Assembly (NCBI RefSeq): GCF_013868135.1
Contig: NZ_JACEMU010000009.1
Location: 2,501-66,500 of the forward strand
Source of the DNA: Paracoccus sp. S1E-3
Lineage (GTDB): Bacteria > Pseudomonadota > Alphaproteobacteria > Rhodobacterales > Rhodobacteraceae
DNA: 64,000 bases
Reading direction: 5' to 3'
A program made the translations under genes and the position numbers. This document shows positions 51,130 to 60,022 of the stretch, in pieces (the first letter of the stretch is position 1; each line of letters starts with the position of its first letter). The notes under the pieces were generated by a model, which had not been told where the DNA came from, did not search any database, and saw only the letters and a program-made list of their open reading frames with translations.

Positions 51130-51523
51130 CCATCATGCCTCCTTGCCCGACGACACAGGCGTAGACCCGCGCCACTATCAAGTCGGACCACGAGCAGGGG
51201 ACCGGAATACAGGCGGAAGGTGGAACTGGGGCGGGGATGAGCGTTCCGGGCCAGAAGACCAAGGGGTTGGGCGAACTGGACCAGTGCGCTGGGATATTAG
51301 CTATGTGTTTGCCTTTTGGTTGCGAATGGATCGAGGCTCACTCCGGTAGTTGCAACTCAGATGGTTGCGGCCCATCCTCCGCGGCATGATCATTGGACCA
51401 GGAACACCCCTCAATATTCGAGATGTCGATATCCTTTCGGCGGTACTCCGCCCTAAACGAGATGACTGACCACCATGGCAATTGCGCTGACGCCGATCCG
51501 AGAGGGTGAGCTATGGACTGGGT
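51130..51523. other. non-coding junction between integrase remnant and serine recombinase
   Basis: About 390 bases with no gene I can support. It holds the second 31-bp repeat copy. Both flanking recombination genes appear shortened on the side facing lower coordinates, so the whole stretch 50440-51600 may be a rearranged junction. A short plus-strand frame from 51475 overlaps the recombinase end and is not convincing. Confidence 0.5.
51199..51229. repeat. 31-bp direct repeat, copy 2 (upstream of integrase)
   Basis: Near-identical (30 of 31) to 50103-50133 and in the same orientation. It lies 70 bases upstream of the integrase start, similar to the placement of copy 1 upstream of the excisionase-like gene. 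Confidence 0.7.
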
Positions 51524-52987
51524 CTACCTGGAGGATCGAAGACGAAAATGCTTTGGCTGGGCTGCTTTCTCGAGTGGCCATCGGCCAAGCCCGAGTTGCC
51601 GAGCGCATTCTGCACGAGGATGGTCTGGTTCCGGGGCAGGGGAGGTCGAGAGCTGGCGCTCCAGGTCCTTCCGGCGGGCATCCAGTTCTATCATTCGGTC
51701 CTTGACCTGTTCCGCGGGAACCCCGGCGATAATCGCGTCGACCAGCTTCTTGTGATCGGTCGAGACCTGCTTCAGTTCTCTCTTCAGTTCGGCCTGCCCT
51801 GCGGCGCGGGTCGCCTGCAGCCGGTTCCGCTCGGCGGCATATTCCTCGCAGAAGATGCGGACCGCTTCTTCGTCCATCAGATGATGTTCGAGGGCGCTCA
51901 GAACGCGGCCTTCCAGATCCTTCTGCTTGATGACGGCCATGTTAGTGCAGGCGGCGGCGCCCTTCTTCCGCGCGGTCGAGCAGCCGAAACCACCCTTGGA
52001 CACTTTCGAAAACCCGCCGCCGCAGCATCCGCAGGTCATCAGCCCTGAAAACAAGAACTTCGGCCGCCGCCGGTCCCAGATCGGGACATCGGAGTTCTTG
52101 GTCTTCATCGCCCGCTGCCGCGCCTTCACCTGATCCCAAAGCGCGTCGTCGATGATCCGCAGGTGCGGCACGGCGACCGAGGTCACCCGGTCCTCGGAGT
52201 TCTGCCGCGAGTTCCGTTTGCCGGTATCAGGATCCTTGCTGTAATGCAGCCGGTTCCAGACCAGGCGCCCGACATACAGTTCGTTGTTCAGGATGCCGGT
52301 TCCACGTTCGCGATTGCCGAGGATCGTCGAGGTGCCCCAGAAGCCGCCGCGCGGGCCAGGGATCTTCTCGAGATTCAGCGCTTCGGCGATCTTGCCGGCC
52401 GAAATGCCTTGCGCGTAATCCTCAAAGATCCGGCGCACCACCTCCGCCTCGATGCGGTTGACGGCGCGATCGCCGTGCTCAAGCTTGCCGTTCACCGAGA
52501 TCCCGGGCAGCACGTCGTAGCCATAGGCATTGCCGCCCGCCAGCTTGCCGGCCCTGACCCGGCCCTTCTGGCCGCGATGGGTCTTGATGCCGATGTCGCG
52601 AAGCAGGATCTGGTTCATCGTCCCCTTCATGCCGATCAGCATGGCATCGACCTTGCCTTCGGTCAGCGTGTGGATCTCGATGCCCTGATGGTCCATCCGC
52701 TCGTGGAACTTGGCAATATCAGCGAGCTTGCGCGATAGCCGGTCCATGGCTTCGGCCAGGACAATCTCGAACCGGCCCGCCTTGGCGTCACGTTGCAGCG
52801 CCTCGATCCCGGGGCGGAACATGCTGGCGCCCGAGGTGGCACGGTCGTGGTAGGTGGCGACAACCTCCCAGCCTTCCCGAGCCGCCAGCTCCCGGCAGGA
52901 GTCGACCTGATCCTCGATCGAGGCATCGCGCTGTTTGTCCGTCGAAAAGCGCGCGTAAATCGCAACGCGCAGCGGGGGTTGGGTCAC
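51524..52987 (-). CDS. large serine recombinase, probably 3'-shortened
   Basis: A 487-residue recombinase. The catalytic Ser is in VAIYARFSTDKQRDAS, with AEAMDRLSRKLADIA nearby. The recombinase domain has GGNAYGYDVLPGIS and NNELYVGRLVWNRLHY. The zinc ribbon is CGCCGGGFSKVSKGGFGC followed by AACTN. A coiled coil follows, then an unusual tail after SPAPEPDHPRAE in place of the final ~60-80 residues known from relatives. GTG 52987 with AGGAGAT upstream is chosen; an ATG at 53017 overlaps the stop of the preceding small ORF. It differs from the recombinase at 5416, which has no zinc ribbon. Confidence 0.85.
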   Translation of the reverse strand: MTQPPLRVAIYARFSTDKQRDASIEDQVDSCRELAAREGWEVVATYHDRATSGASMFRPGIEALQRDAKAGRFEIVLAEAMDRLSRKLADIAKFHERMDHQGIEIHTLTEGKVDAMLIGMKGTMNQILLRDIGIKTHRGQKGRVRAGKLAGGNAYGYDVLPGISVNGKLEHGDRAVNRIEAEVVRRIFEDYAQGISAGKIAEALNLEKIPGPRGGFWGTSTILGNRERGTGILNNELYVGRLVWNRLHYSKDPDTGKRNSRQNSEDRVTSVAVPHLRIIDDALWDQVKARQRAMKTKNSDVPIWDRRRPKFLFSGLMTCGCCGGGFSKVSKGGFGCSTARKKGAAACTNMAVIKQKDLEGRVLSALEHHLMDEEAVRIFCEEYAAERNRLQATRAAGQAELKRELKQVSTDHKKLVDAIIAGVPAEQVKDRMIELDARRKDLERQLSTSPAPEPDHPRAECARQLGLGRWPLEKAAQPKHFRLRSSR

Positions 52988-53013
52988 GGAAACATCTCCT
53001 GATGTGCAGGCGA

Positions 53014-53208
53014 TCATTCATCGGTCGCGCTGTGGTCACGGCGCGCCGCATCTCGCGCCAACTCCCGAATGAAGTGGTGCAGCAGCTCCTTCTGCTCGCG
53101 TCCGGAATCGGAAAGCGGTTGCGTCCTCGGCAATGCCCCATCAAGCTGGTCGTGCCGCGATATCCGCTTTTGCGGCGTATGATGTGCAGGGCGAGGCGGC
53201 TTTGGCAT
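53014..53208 (-). CDS. 64-residue ORF preceding the serine recombinase
   Basis: A basic, Pro/His-rich N-terminus followed by a helix KELLHHFIRELARDAARRDH. Its TGA overlaps an ATG in the recombinase frame (53015-53017), which suggests translational coupling. No family recognised; coding status rests on the overlap and the amphipathic helix. Confidence 0.45.
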   Translation of the reverse strand: MPKPPRPAHHTPQKRISRHDQLDGALPRTQPLSDSGREQKELLHHFIRELARDAARRDHSATDE

Positions 53209-53326
53209 GGCGACAGGGCTCGATGGTATTGGCTTGCCATCGACCTGCCCTGAAACCGACAGTCTTTTTGGGAAACAAATCCCTGTTTTGCAACTTGTTG
53301 TTTTTGATCGATTTTAAGGTATTGCG

Positions 53327-54607
53327 ATGGAGGATTGGTCCCGGCAGTTCGAAAGGCTCTGCCGTGAGAGGATAGCCGAAGAGCGCGCACCGGATTCCGC
53401 CTTTGCCGATCTGCAACCGGTGCTGCTGTTTCTGGACCCGGCGCGGTTCGGTGTGGAATGGACGTCTGTGCCAGCCCTGATCCGTCAACGATTCCAGGCG
53501 CGGCCGCTCCGTCAGGTGCTTTCGCTCTCGCCGGATGATCCCGAACTCGATCCCTTCATGGACCCCTGGCAGCGCAGGCAGTTCCGCGAATTGGGCTATG
53601 CGCTGACGGTGCTGGTTCACCTTCCTTTGCAGCACATCCCGCGCGGCAGGCGGGCGTTGGCCCCGGTTGAACTGGCCCTGCGGGAAGCGCTGCAGCTTTG
53701 GGCCTTTGCGCTGATCCCGGCAATCGAGGCGATCTTCGCGCAAAGCAAGGCACTTAAGAGCGGATACGCGTCGCCTTTTGATTGCCTCGCGCAAAATGCG
53801 CCGCATCTTTTGGCTTTGGCCGATCACTCCCGTGTCGGGCGGGCCGCCGACGAGATTGCAGTTGATCGTCCCGATGATGCCGAGGACCAGCCCGCGCTGC
53901 GCGAGTTCGTTCGTGCGCAGGCCGATGAGGGACGCAAGCATCGGCTCGTCATCGCCGGTGAGGGCAGCCGCATTGGCGGCAATTGCGGAGGCTTGCGGCA
54001 GCGCCAGACAGCCCGCGCTGTCGCGGCCTGCGGGACGCATGTGGATCGCGCGGTGATGGCCGGAGAAATTCTGCAGCGCATCGAATTGCTGGACCTGCTG
54101 GCCAAGGCGCGCCGAGCGGCGGCGGCGATCATGTCCGCGCGGCCCGGCGAGATGCGGGATTATACCGAAGGCATGGATCGGCTCGACGGGGCGGGCGCGC
54201 ATGGCCTGCGCCGTGATCCAACGGGGCTGGGCAAACGCAGGCTCGCCGCAGCAAATGCCATCAACGCGGCGCAAAAACCCGATGCGCTGATCCAGCCGCC
54301 CATCCCCGATGCCGCCATCCGGTTCAGCCCGCAGGAACTCGCAGCGCTGGCCTTTCTCTGCGACATCGACCCTTTCCATCTCTGCGCCCAGCATCATCTG
54401 CTTTGCCCCGAGATCCTTGCCGCCCGTGCGCTCGGTGCCATGCAGTTCCAGCGTAGGGACGAGACGCGCGAGGCGGTCGAGCCGCTGCTGCCCTGGCTGC
54501 GGACCAGCAACGCGCCACGGAATCCGGGGGCCGACCCGATTGAAACCGGTGCCCGCGACATTGCCGCCGCCATCATCAGCCTGCGCAATCTGTTGATTGA
54601 GGAGTGA
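53327..54607 (+). CDS. 426-residue protein of unknown function
   Basis: Starts MEDWSRQFERLCRERIAEER at 53327 after TAAGG in an AT-rich upstream stretch that looks like a promoter. Mostly helical. Recognisable features are few: LFLDPARFGVEWTSVPALI, LVHLPLQHIPRGRRALAPV and a late block FSPQELAALAFLCDIDPFHL. No membrane segments or signal peptide. It is convergent with the 110-residue gene. I do not recognise the family. Confidence 0.7.
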   Translation: MEDWSRQFERLCRERIAEERAPDSAFADLQPVLLFLDPARFGVEWTSVPALIRQRFQARPLRQVLSLSPDDPELDPFMDPWQRRQFRELGYALTVLVHLPLQHIPRGRRALAPVELALREALQLWAFALIPAIEAIFAQSKALKSGYASPFDCLAQNAPHLLALADHSRVGRAADEIAVDRPDDAEDQPALREFVRAQADEGRKHRLVIAGEGSRIGGNCGGLRQRQTARAVAACGTHVDRAVMAGEILQRIELLDLLAKARRAAAAIMSARPGEMRDYTEGMDRLDGAGAHGLRRDPTGLGKRRLAAANAINAAQKPDALIQPPIPDAAIRFSPQELAALAFLCDIDPFHLCAQHHLLCPEILAARALGAMQFQRRDETREAVEPLLPWLRTSNAPRNPGADPIETGARDIAAAIISLRNLLIEE

Positions 54608-54618
54608 GGTAAGCAGTA

Positions 54619-54951
54619 TCACGCTTTTGCCTCCGCGATCATCCGCATGGCGTCCTCCAGAATACTGCTCTGGAACTCAGGCCTGATCTGTCCATCTAGG
54701 GAGAGGAGGGTGATCTTGATGTGGAGTTCGGCGCGGTTGTTTGCCGTGGTCTGGGCGATCCTGCCCTCGATGTCGGCGATGCGTGTCGAGAGGTCGGCCA
54801 TAGCGGTGAAGTGGGCGCGGCCGGTTGCGGTGGCGAACCCGGCGCTGGCGGCACGGCGGTCGTGATGGGCGTGGGCGGTCCAGGCGCGCTGCCAGTCGGC
54901 GAGGGCGGTGGTGAAGATCTTGCGCGGGGTTTGGGGCCGGGGTTTGGGCAT
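54619..54951 (-). CDS. 110-residue hypothetical coiled-coil protein
   Basis: A basic N-terminus (MPKPRPQTPRKIFTTALADW) followed by long helices (TRIADIEGRIAQTTANNRAE) and an acidic C-terminus ILEDAMRMIAEAKA. No family recognised. It is downstream of the AAA protease gene with a 113-base gap on the same strand and converges with the 426-residue gene. Confidence 0.6.
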   Translation of the reverse strand: MPKPRPQTPRKIFTTALADWQRAWTAHAHHDRRAASAGFATATGRAHFTAMADLSTRIADIEGRIAQTTANNRAELHIKITLLSLDGQIRPEFQSSILEDAMRMIAEAKA

Positions 54952-55064
54952 GGGGCGCCTCGCGGTTGGGGGGCATGATGTGGAAGAAAGCCGAGCCTCC
55001 CAGGGGTTCTGGAGCCTTTATCGCTGCGGTGGTCGGGGCGTGGCCACTGCCTGGGCGGCATTCT

Positions 55065-57155
55065 TCAGCCTGTTCGGCAGGCCGGAAGCTGAGAAGCTTC
55101 GGATGGTGATTGCGCGCATTCCGGCTCGGGCGCTGCGGCAACGGTCTCAATCTGATCGAGCCATTTGGCGGCGTCGTTGCCCGAGAGTTCGCGGCGGGTG
55201 GCGAGGGTCTGGGCCATGTCCTCGAGCAGAACGCGATAGGGGGTGAGGATCTGCAGGGCCTGCGCCTCGGCGGCTTCGATGCGGGCACGCAGGCGTTGGC
55301 GGGTCTCGGGATCATGCAGCCAGTCGGCAGTCTCGCCGAGCCAGAGCGGGCCCTCGGCGCCGAGGCCGAAGCGGGTCTCGATGGCCAGCGCGACGCGAGT
55401 GGCCAGCGCCAGATCGGAGTCGTCGGGGCCGCCGGCGCCCGAGGTGACCGTGCCAAAGATCAGTCGTTCGGCGGCGCGGCCGGCCATGAGTTCGGCCAGC
55501 AGATCGCTGTGATCGGCAATCAGGCCGGCGCGCGGGGCGCGGCGGATGCGGGTCTGGCCGCCAGCGCGGTCCAGCGCGATGTGCTGGATCTGGCCATGGC
55601 CGAGCGCCGCCGTCACCAGCGCGTGGCCGCATTCGTGGATGGCGATGCGTCGCGTCATCATGGGGTCATCATCGGCGCCAAAGGCCGCGTGCAGATCCTC
55701 TGCCGTCACCCGACGTCCGGCCCGGCGGGCTTGACCGCGCAAGTCGCGCAGCGTTGCGTCCAAATCGGCCATGCTGTGCCCGACGGCCTGTTGCGCCAGC
55801 GCGCGGATCTCGGGCTCCGGCAGGGTCAGATGTCGGCGCAGCACGCCCGCCAGCGCTGCGGCATCGGGCAGCGGCACGGCCAGACGCAGGTCGAAGCGGC
55901 CCGGGCGCAGCACGGCCGGATCGATCAACTCGGGGTGATTGCAGGTCGCGACCACGACGACGCCCTCGTCGCGTGCGATCCCGTCCATCAGCGCCAGAAA
56001 CGCATTGACCACCATGACGCGGTAATTCTGATGCGGGCCGCGATCGGTGCGGGTGCCGACGGCGTCGAACTCGTCGAGGATCAGCATGGCGGGGGCGCGG
56101 CGGCGGGCCTCGGCGAAACTCTCGCGCATGGCCTTCAGCATATCGCCCAGATGGCCCGCGGCCTGCCATTCGCTGAAACTGGCCGGGACGGTGGCAAAAC
56201 CCGCAGATCGTGCCATGGCCTGCGCAAGCCAGCTTTTGCCGGTGCCGGGCGGGCCGTGAAACAGCGCGGTCCGGGTCAACTCGTTCCAACCGAGTTCGCC
56301 CGTGCGCCAGAGCTGCAGATCGGCGACCATGGCGCGGGCAGCGCTCAGCGCCGGGCTGTCGCCGCTGATGGCGTCGAGGTTGGGCTGGTCATATTGGTCC
56401 AGTTTTTGCGCCGCGCGCAGGGCGGCGAGATTGCGGGCGACATCGCCGACCGTGGCGCCGCGCAGCGCGATCAGCAGATCGGCCATGCCGGGGTGAAACC
56501 CGTTCATGGCGATATGCAGCGCGGCGATGTCGCGGGATTTGGCCGCCGGATGGGTGCGGGCCAGCAGTGCCTGCAGGACCTGCGCGTCGACGGGCGCGAA
56601 GTCGATGACCTGCATGCGGTCCTGCAGTTGGGGCTCGGGCAGGGCGCCGCCGGCCAGCACGATCAGCAAGGGGGCTGCGCTGTCCAGACCGATCATCAGC
56701 AGCCGCGTCAGATCGGCCGGGCGATCCCCGCTGCCGATGGGGATCAGCCGCAGGCAGCGCGGCGGCAGGCGACGGGTCGGAAAGCTGTCCAAAGACTTTT
56801 GCTCGCGGATCTGCCAGATCGCGGGCAGAAGGCAGGGAAGGATATAGTGCAGCGCGGGCCAGTCTTCTGCGGTGACGCCGCGCAGCAGCGTGATGGCGTT
56901 CGGCGTGATCGCGGCATTGACGGCGGTCTGGCTGCCGAAGCTGGCGGCAAGGCGCAGGCCCATCAGCAGCGTCCGGCTGGTCAGAGCCGGGGGCGTGGGA
57001 TTTGGCATGCGGGCCGGGTCATCGGTCGCATCCGCATCGGATTCCGGCAGATCCTCGTGATCCTGCAGCCGCTGCAGCAGTTTATGGGCGAGATAGCTCC
57101 AGCCGGGTTGCGTGGGACGGACGGCTTTCTTCGGGGCGGGCTGGTGCTGGGTCAT
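55065..57155 (-). CDS. soluble FtsH-like AAA+ metalloprotease
   Basis: A 696-residue protein. Walker A GPPGTGKS is at residues 301-308 and Walker B LILDEFD at about 358-364. The second region of homology reads CNHPELIDPAVLRPGRFD. An M41 peptidase domain follows with HECGH (507-511) as the HExxH zinc site and SGAGGPDDSDLALATRVALA supplying a further acidic ligand. Unlike FtsH there are no N-terminal membrane helices; the first ~280 residues are a cytosolic domain I do not recognise. The ATG 57155 precedes MTQHQPAPKKAV. It is probably an accessory ATP-dependent protease with a specialised substrate. Confidence 0.88.
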   Translation of the reverse strand: MTQHQPAPKKAVRPTQPGWSYLAHKLLQRLQDHEDLPESDADATDDPARMPNPTPPALTSRTLLMGLRLAASFGSQTAVNAAITPNAITLLRGVTAEDWPALHYILPCLLPAIWQIREQKSLDSFPTRRLPPRCLRLIPIGSGDRPADLTRLLMIGLDSAAPLLIVLAGGALPEPQLQDRMQVIDFAPVDAQVLQALLARTHPAAKSRDIAALHIAMNGFHPGMADLLIALRGATVGDVARNLAALRAAQKLDQYDQPNLDAISGDSPALSAARAMVADLQLWRTGELGWNELTRTALFHGPPGTGKSWLAQAMARSAGFATVPASFSEWQAAGHLGDMLKAMRESFAEARRRAPAMLILDEFDAVGTRTDRGPHQNYRVMVVNAFLALMDGIARDEGVVVVATCNHPELIDPAVLRPGRFDLRLAVPLPDAAALAGVLRRHLTLPEPEIRALAQQAVGHSMADLDATLRDLRGQARRAGRRVTAEDLHAAFGADDDPMMTRRIAIHECGHALVTAALGHGQIQHIALDRAGGQTRIRRAPRAGLIADHSDLLAELMAGRAAERLIFGTVTSGAGGPDDSDLALATRVALAIETRFGLGAEGPLWLGETADWLHDPETRQRLRARIEAAEAQALQILTPYRVLLEDMAQTLATRRELSGNDAAKWLDQIETVAAAPEPECAQSPSEASQLPACRTG

Positions 57156-57315
57156 GGGCGATTCCAGAGCATGAGAGGACGGGCCGCGCCGCAAGGGGCG
57201 GTGCGGATGATGTTTGAGGAGTGGAGACGGGCGGGCTGGTGCCGTGGAGGCCGTGGCCGCTGGCGCTGCCGTTCGGATCGTGATGCAGAGGCAGCAGCCT
57301 GGTCGTCGGCTCTTC

Positions 57316-58245
57316 TCAGCCTGACTTTGCGTCGGCCTCAGCCGCAATGCGGTCGAGTTCGGCCTCGAGCACCGGCAGCAGGGCCGGGCGATAGATCTCG
57401 CGCACCACATTCATCGTGCCTGCGAGTTCGGCGGCGGGCACCACCGCCTCGGGATGGGCGCGGGTCAGGCGGCGATGCGCGGCCTGTTCCGCCGCGCAGG
57501 CGAGATGGCCCGACGCCATCGCCAGCACCCGCAGCACCTCGACCTGCGCGTCGCGCGGCAGGCCCAGCTGATGGCGGTGGCGCTTGACCGGATGGGCGCT
57601 GTAACCGAGCTTCAGATAGTGCCGGGCCGGACGATTCGTCGTCGCCGGCAGAAAGATGCGGAAGAGATAAAGAAAGCTCGGCTTGGCGTTCCAGCCTCGT
57701 CCGCAGCCAGCGCAATCGCATTGGCCCCAGAGCATATTGGCCTGCGCGATCCGCTGCACATGGCCGCAAGAGTGGCGATAGAGCCGGTAGTTCGGCCGCC
57801 CCGAGGGGCAATACCCAAGCCGTTCCCAGCCAAAGCGCCGCGCCTCGCTGGCTTCGCGGTGCGCATGGCAGGTCTCGCAGCGCAGTCCGGTCGCACCCTT
57901 GGCGACCCGTTCGATCAGCTCGAACTGCCGCGCCAGAACATGGCTGCAGGGGGCGCGGAACCGGCCATAGCCGCGCCGATCCGGATCGGGGCCAAGGAAG
58001 GTGACGCCCGCCGTCGCGGCCACCGCGCTGCGCCGCGCGGCCAGACAATGCGGGCAGAGCGGCTGGTGGCGCATCAGCGTGAACAGCTTGGCCGTAAAGC
58101 CGCCGCCGCAGGTCCGGCAGCGCAGGTGCAGGTGATAGCGGTCGTTGATGCGGGCGATGAGGTCGAAGCCCTTCGCGGCAGCCATCTCGCGCCAATGCGC
58201 ATGGACCGGGCCGTGGAAGACGGGCGTTGGGTGTGTTGAAGGCAT
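57316..58245 (-). CDS. zinc-ribbon plus GIY-YIG nuclease-like protein
   Basis: A 309-residue protein. The N-terminal 185 residues carry several Cys pairs: C43/C46 with C64/C67, C123/C126, and CDCAGC at ~176-181. They resemble treble-clef zinc modules. The C-terminal domain has a GIY-YIG pattern: FLYLF (191-195), YLKLGYS (210-216), KRHRHQ (221-226), Glu253 and Asn279 in TMNVVREIY. GGGAGG lies 8 bases before the ATG. It is probably a DNA-cutting or DNA-recognising protein in the accessory block beside the AAA protease. Confidence 0.8.
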   Translation of the reverse strand: MPSTHPTPVFHGPVHAHWREMAAAKGFDLIARINDRYHLHLRCRTCGGGFTAKLFTLMRHQPLCPHCLAARRSAVAATAGVTFLGPDPDRRGYGRFRAPCSHVLARQFELIERVAKGATGLRCETCHAHREASEARRFGWERLGYCPSGRPNYRLYRHSCGHVQRIAQANMLWGQCDCAGCGRGWNAKPSFLYLFRIFLPATTNRPARHYLKLGYSAHPVKRHRHQLGLPRDAQVEVLRVLAMASGHLACAAEQAAHRRLTRAHPEAVVPAAELAGTMNVVREIYRPALLPVLEAELDRIAAEADAKSG

Positions 58246-58284
58246 GAGGGATCCTCCCGTGAGGCGGGATGCATGGGGGGCGCA

Positions 58285-58304
58285 GGGCTGCAGATGTGCA
58301 GCCC
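58285..58304. terminator. perfect 8-bp hairpin upstream of the zinc-ribbon gene
   Basis: GGGCTGCA (58285-58292) and TGCAGCCC (58297-58304) form a perfect stem with a 4-base loop in the 58246-58459 gap. No T-run follows on either strand. It may be a Rho-type stop, a leader structure or a dyad operator. Confidence 0.4.
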
Positions 58305-58459
58305 GAGGCGGGAAACCTGGGAAGGGTGGCAGTGTGGCGGCACGGCGCGCGCCAAGGCAGTGCGGGAAAAATCCGCCGAGTCAGTGCTGTGCTGACCAGA
58401 ACCCGGCGGGCCGAACTCTTGTCCGGGCCGCGCGGGTTCAGGATGCCGCAGGTCGGGCG

Positions 58460-59047
58460 CTACACGCCGGGCGCGGCCTGCATCGTTTGCGGATACGCGC
58501 CGGAAGCCACAGTGAAACCGGTCTCTGCGACCGCAACATCCTCGGGCATGATCTCGACGCAATTGCTGTCGATCACCAGCGCATGGTCGGGCAAGGCGGC
58601 CAGCTGCGCCAGCGCGCGCCGCGCCTCGGACAGCATCAGGTTCACCCGCAGTGCCAGCGGATGCCGCCCCGGACAGCGCAGCAGTGCCCCGGGCGCCGTC
58701 ACCCGCGCATAGAGCTGGGCGAATTCCGCGCCATCCTCGCTGAGCGCCAGCGCCCGGGTGATGCGCGCAATCCGCAACAGCGGCCGGTCCTCCAGCCGTT
58801 CGGCAGGGGTATCGCAGAGCGCATCCAGCGCCGCCCCGACTGCCGCCCGGGCGGCTTCGGCATCGCGCAGCCAGTGATCGCAGGCCGGATCCCAGCTGCC
58901 GGAATGCTCCAGATCCCGCTCAGCCTCGATCCACGCCCCAAGCGCCCGCTGCATCACGCCAAAGCGCCGCGTCACCGAGGTATGCGTGAAGCCCGGAGCA
59001 AAGGCTTCCAGAACGCCAGCAGAAGGAATAGATTGGTAAACAGTCAT
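58460..59047 (-). CDS. 195-residue hypothetical protein
   Basis: Starts MTVYQSIPSAGVLEAFAPGF and is largely helical. It contains LEDRPLLRIARITRALALSE, VNLMLSEARRALAQLAALPD and a final short beta-like segment HALVIDSNCVEIMPEDVAV. No family recognised. It is divergent from the ribbon-helix-helix gene with 112 bases between the starts and upstream of the zinc-ribbon and AAA genes on the same strand. Confidence 0.7.
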   Translation of the reverse strand: MTVYQSIPSAGVLEAFAPGFTHTSVTRRFGVMQRALGAWIEAERDLEHSGSWDPACDHWLRDAEAARAAVGAALDALCDTPAERLEDRPLLRIARITRALALSEDGAEFAQLYARVTAPGALLRCPGRHPLALRVNLMLSEARRALAQLAALPDHALVIDSNCVEIMPEDVAVAETGFTVASGAYPQTMQAAPGV

Positions 59048-59100
59048 GGTCGATCTCCGCTAAGGTTGACCTGATTAGGGCAGGTCGAGGGCGGCAACCC

Positions 59101-59128
59101 TTGACCATGCCCGATTATATGATACTAA
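59101..59128 (+). promoter_or_regulatory. sigma70-like promoter for the ribbon-helix-helix gene
   Basis: TTGACC (59101-59106), a 16-base spacer and TACTAA (59123-59128) resemble -35 and -10 boxes. They lie about 30 bases upstream of the TTG start at 59160 in an AT-rich tract unlike its surroundings. Confidence 0.5.
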
Positions 59129-59159
59129 AAAACCAAAAATCAAGACCGGATGTGGCGCG

Positions 59160-59348
59160 TTGGAAAAAAATAAGAGAGGGCGTCCGTCGGTAGATAGTGA
59201 GGCGATCAACCTTCGTCTCCCTCGCGAACTGATCGAAGCCATCGACGATCGCCGCCGCATTGAGCCCGATCTGCCCACCCGCCCCGAGATGATCCGTCGC
59301 GCCCTCGTGCAATGGCTGGACCTGACTGCGTCATCTACGGGCAAGTAG
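59160..59348 (+). CDS. ribbon-helix-helix (CopG-like) regulator
   Basis: A 62-residue protein with the ribbon SEAINLRLPRELIEAIDDRR and helix ETRPEMIRR-type segment (PTRPEMIRRALVQWLDL). This matches the RHH DNA-binding fold of CopG/ParD-type repressors. The only in-frame start consistent with the fold is TTG at 59160. No toxin gene overlaps it. It may repress the divergent gene at 58460-59047. Confidence 0.82.
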   Translation: MEKNKRGRPSVDSEAINLRLPRELIEAIDDRRRIEPDLPTRPEMIRRALVQWLDLTASSTGK

Positions 59349-59374
59349 CCCGCCCGCGCGCCACCGCAGCGGCA

Positions 59375-60022
59375 TCACTCCACCTCGATCAGCTCATCAT
59401 CCTCCAGCGGGCGCTGCAGATGGCGGGCTTCGGACCACTCCGCGCTTAGCCAGGTGTCGATCTCGGCCGCCGAGGTCAGGATCACCGGCATGGCCTTGGG
59501 ATGGATCCGCCCGACGACGCTGTTCGGTGCGCAGGTCAGGAAGGCGAAGAGCTGGTGATCGCCGGCCCGGGGCGTCCTCGCTGAGCCCCGCGTGCCCTGC
59601 CACCCCGTCCAGATCCCGGCAAAGAAGAACAGCGGCCGCGTCCGGTCCAGCGCGAACCAGTGCAGCGGCTTGCGCCCGGTCACAGGGTCGGGCCGCTGGC
59701 CGTATTCCGAGAAGGTCGTCGCCGGAACCACGCAGCGATGCGCGACGCCAAGCCAGCGCCGCCAATGCGGGCTGGCGGTGTTGCGGATGTTCGTCACGCC
59801 GTTGTCCGGCGCATCGGGCGCCTTCAGGAATTGCGGCGGCGTTGGCATCCCCCAAGTCAGCTGCGCCAACTCGCGACCGCTGGCAGTATTGCGCAGCACC
59901 GGCGCCGGGCGGTCGGGATAGACATCCAGCGAGGACTCAAGATTGCCGACACTGTCGGTCATGGCCCCGGCAATGTCGCGGATCGCCTGCTGGTTCGTGG
60001 TCAGATTATACAGGTTACACAT
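59375..60022 (-). CDS. SRAP/YedK-type SOS-associated protein
   Basis: A 215-residue HMCES/YedK homologue that forms a covalent thiazolidine cross-link with abasic sites in single-stranded DNA. Cys2 follows the start Met (MCNLYNLTTNQ). The active Glu is in VVPATTFSEYG and the conserved His in RIHPKAMPVIL. ATG 60022 is required to place Cys at position 2; the open frame upstream to 60082 is not used. It is divergent from imuA across a LexA box. Confidence 0.94.
   Translation of the reverse strand: MCNLYNLTTNQQAIRDIAGAMTDSVGNLESSLDVYPDRPAPVLRNTASGRELAQLTWGMPTPPQFLKAPDAPDNGVTNIRNTASPHWRRWLGVAHRCVVPATTFSEYGQRPDPVTGRKPLHWFALDRTRPLFFFAGIWTGWQGTRGSARTPRAGDHQLFAFLTCAPNSVVGRIHPKAMPVILTSAAEIDTWLSAEWSEARHLQRPLEDDELIEVE

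Noticed and set aside
51475-51705. Plus-strand ORF beginning MAIALTPIREGELW
   Set aside because: Overlaps the 3' end of the recombinase and has no recognisable domain; it may be a junction artefact, so it was not called.
53141-54622. Minus-strand frame of about 493 codons opposite the 426-residue gene
   Set aside because: I kept the plus-strand frame because it has a promoter-like AT-rich upstream region, an RBS and helical protein composition. The minus frame starts inside a convergent gene and is rich in shadow-type residues. Neither has a recognised domain, so some doubt remains.
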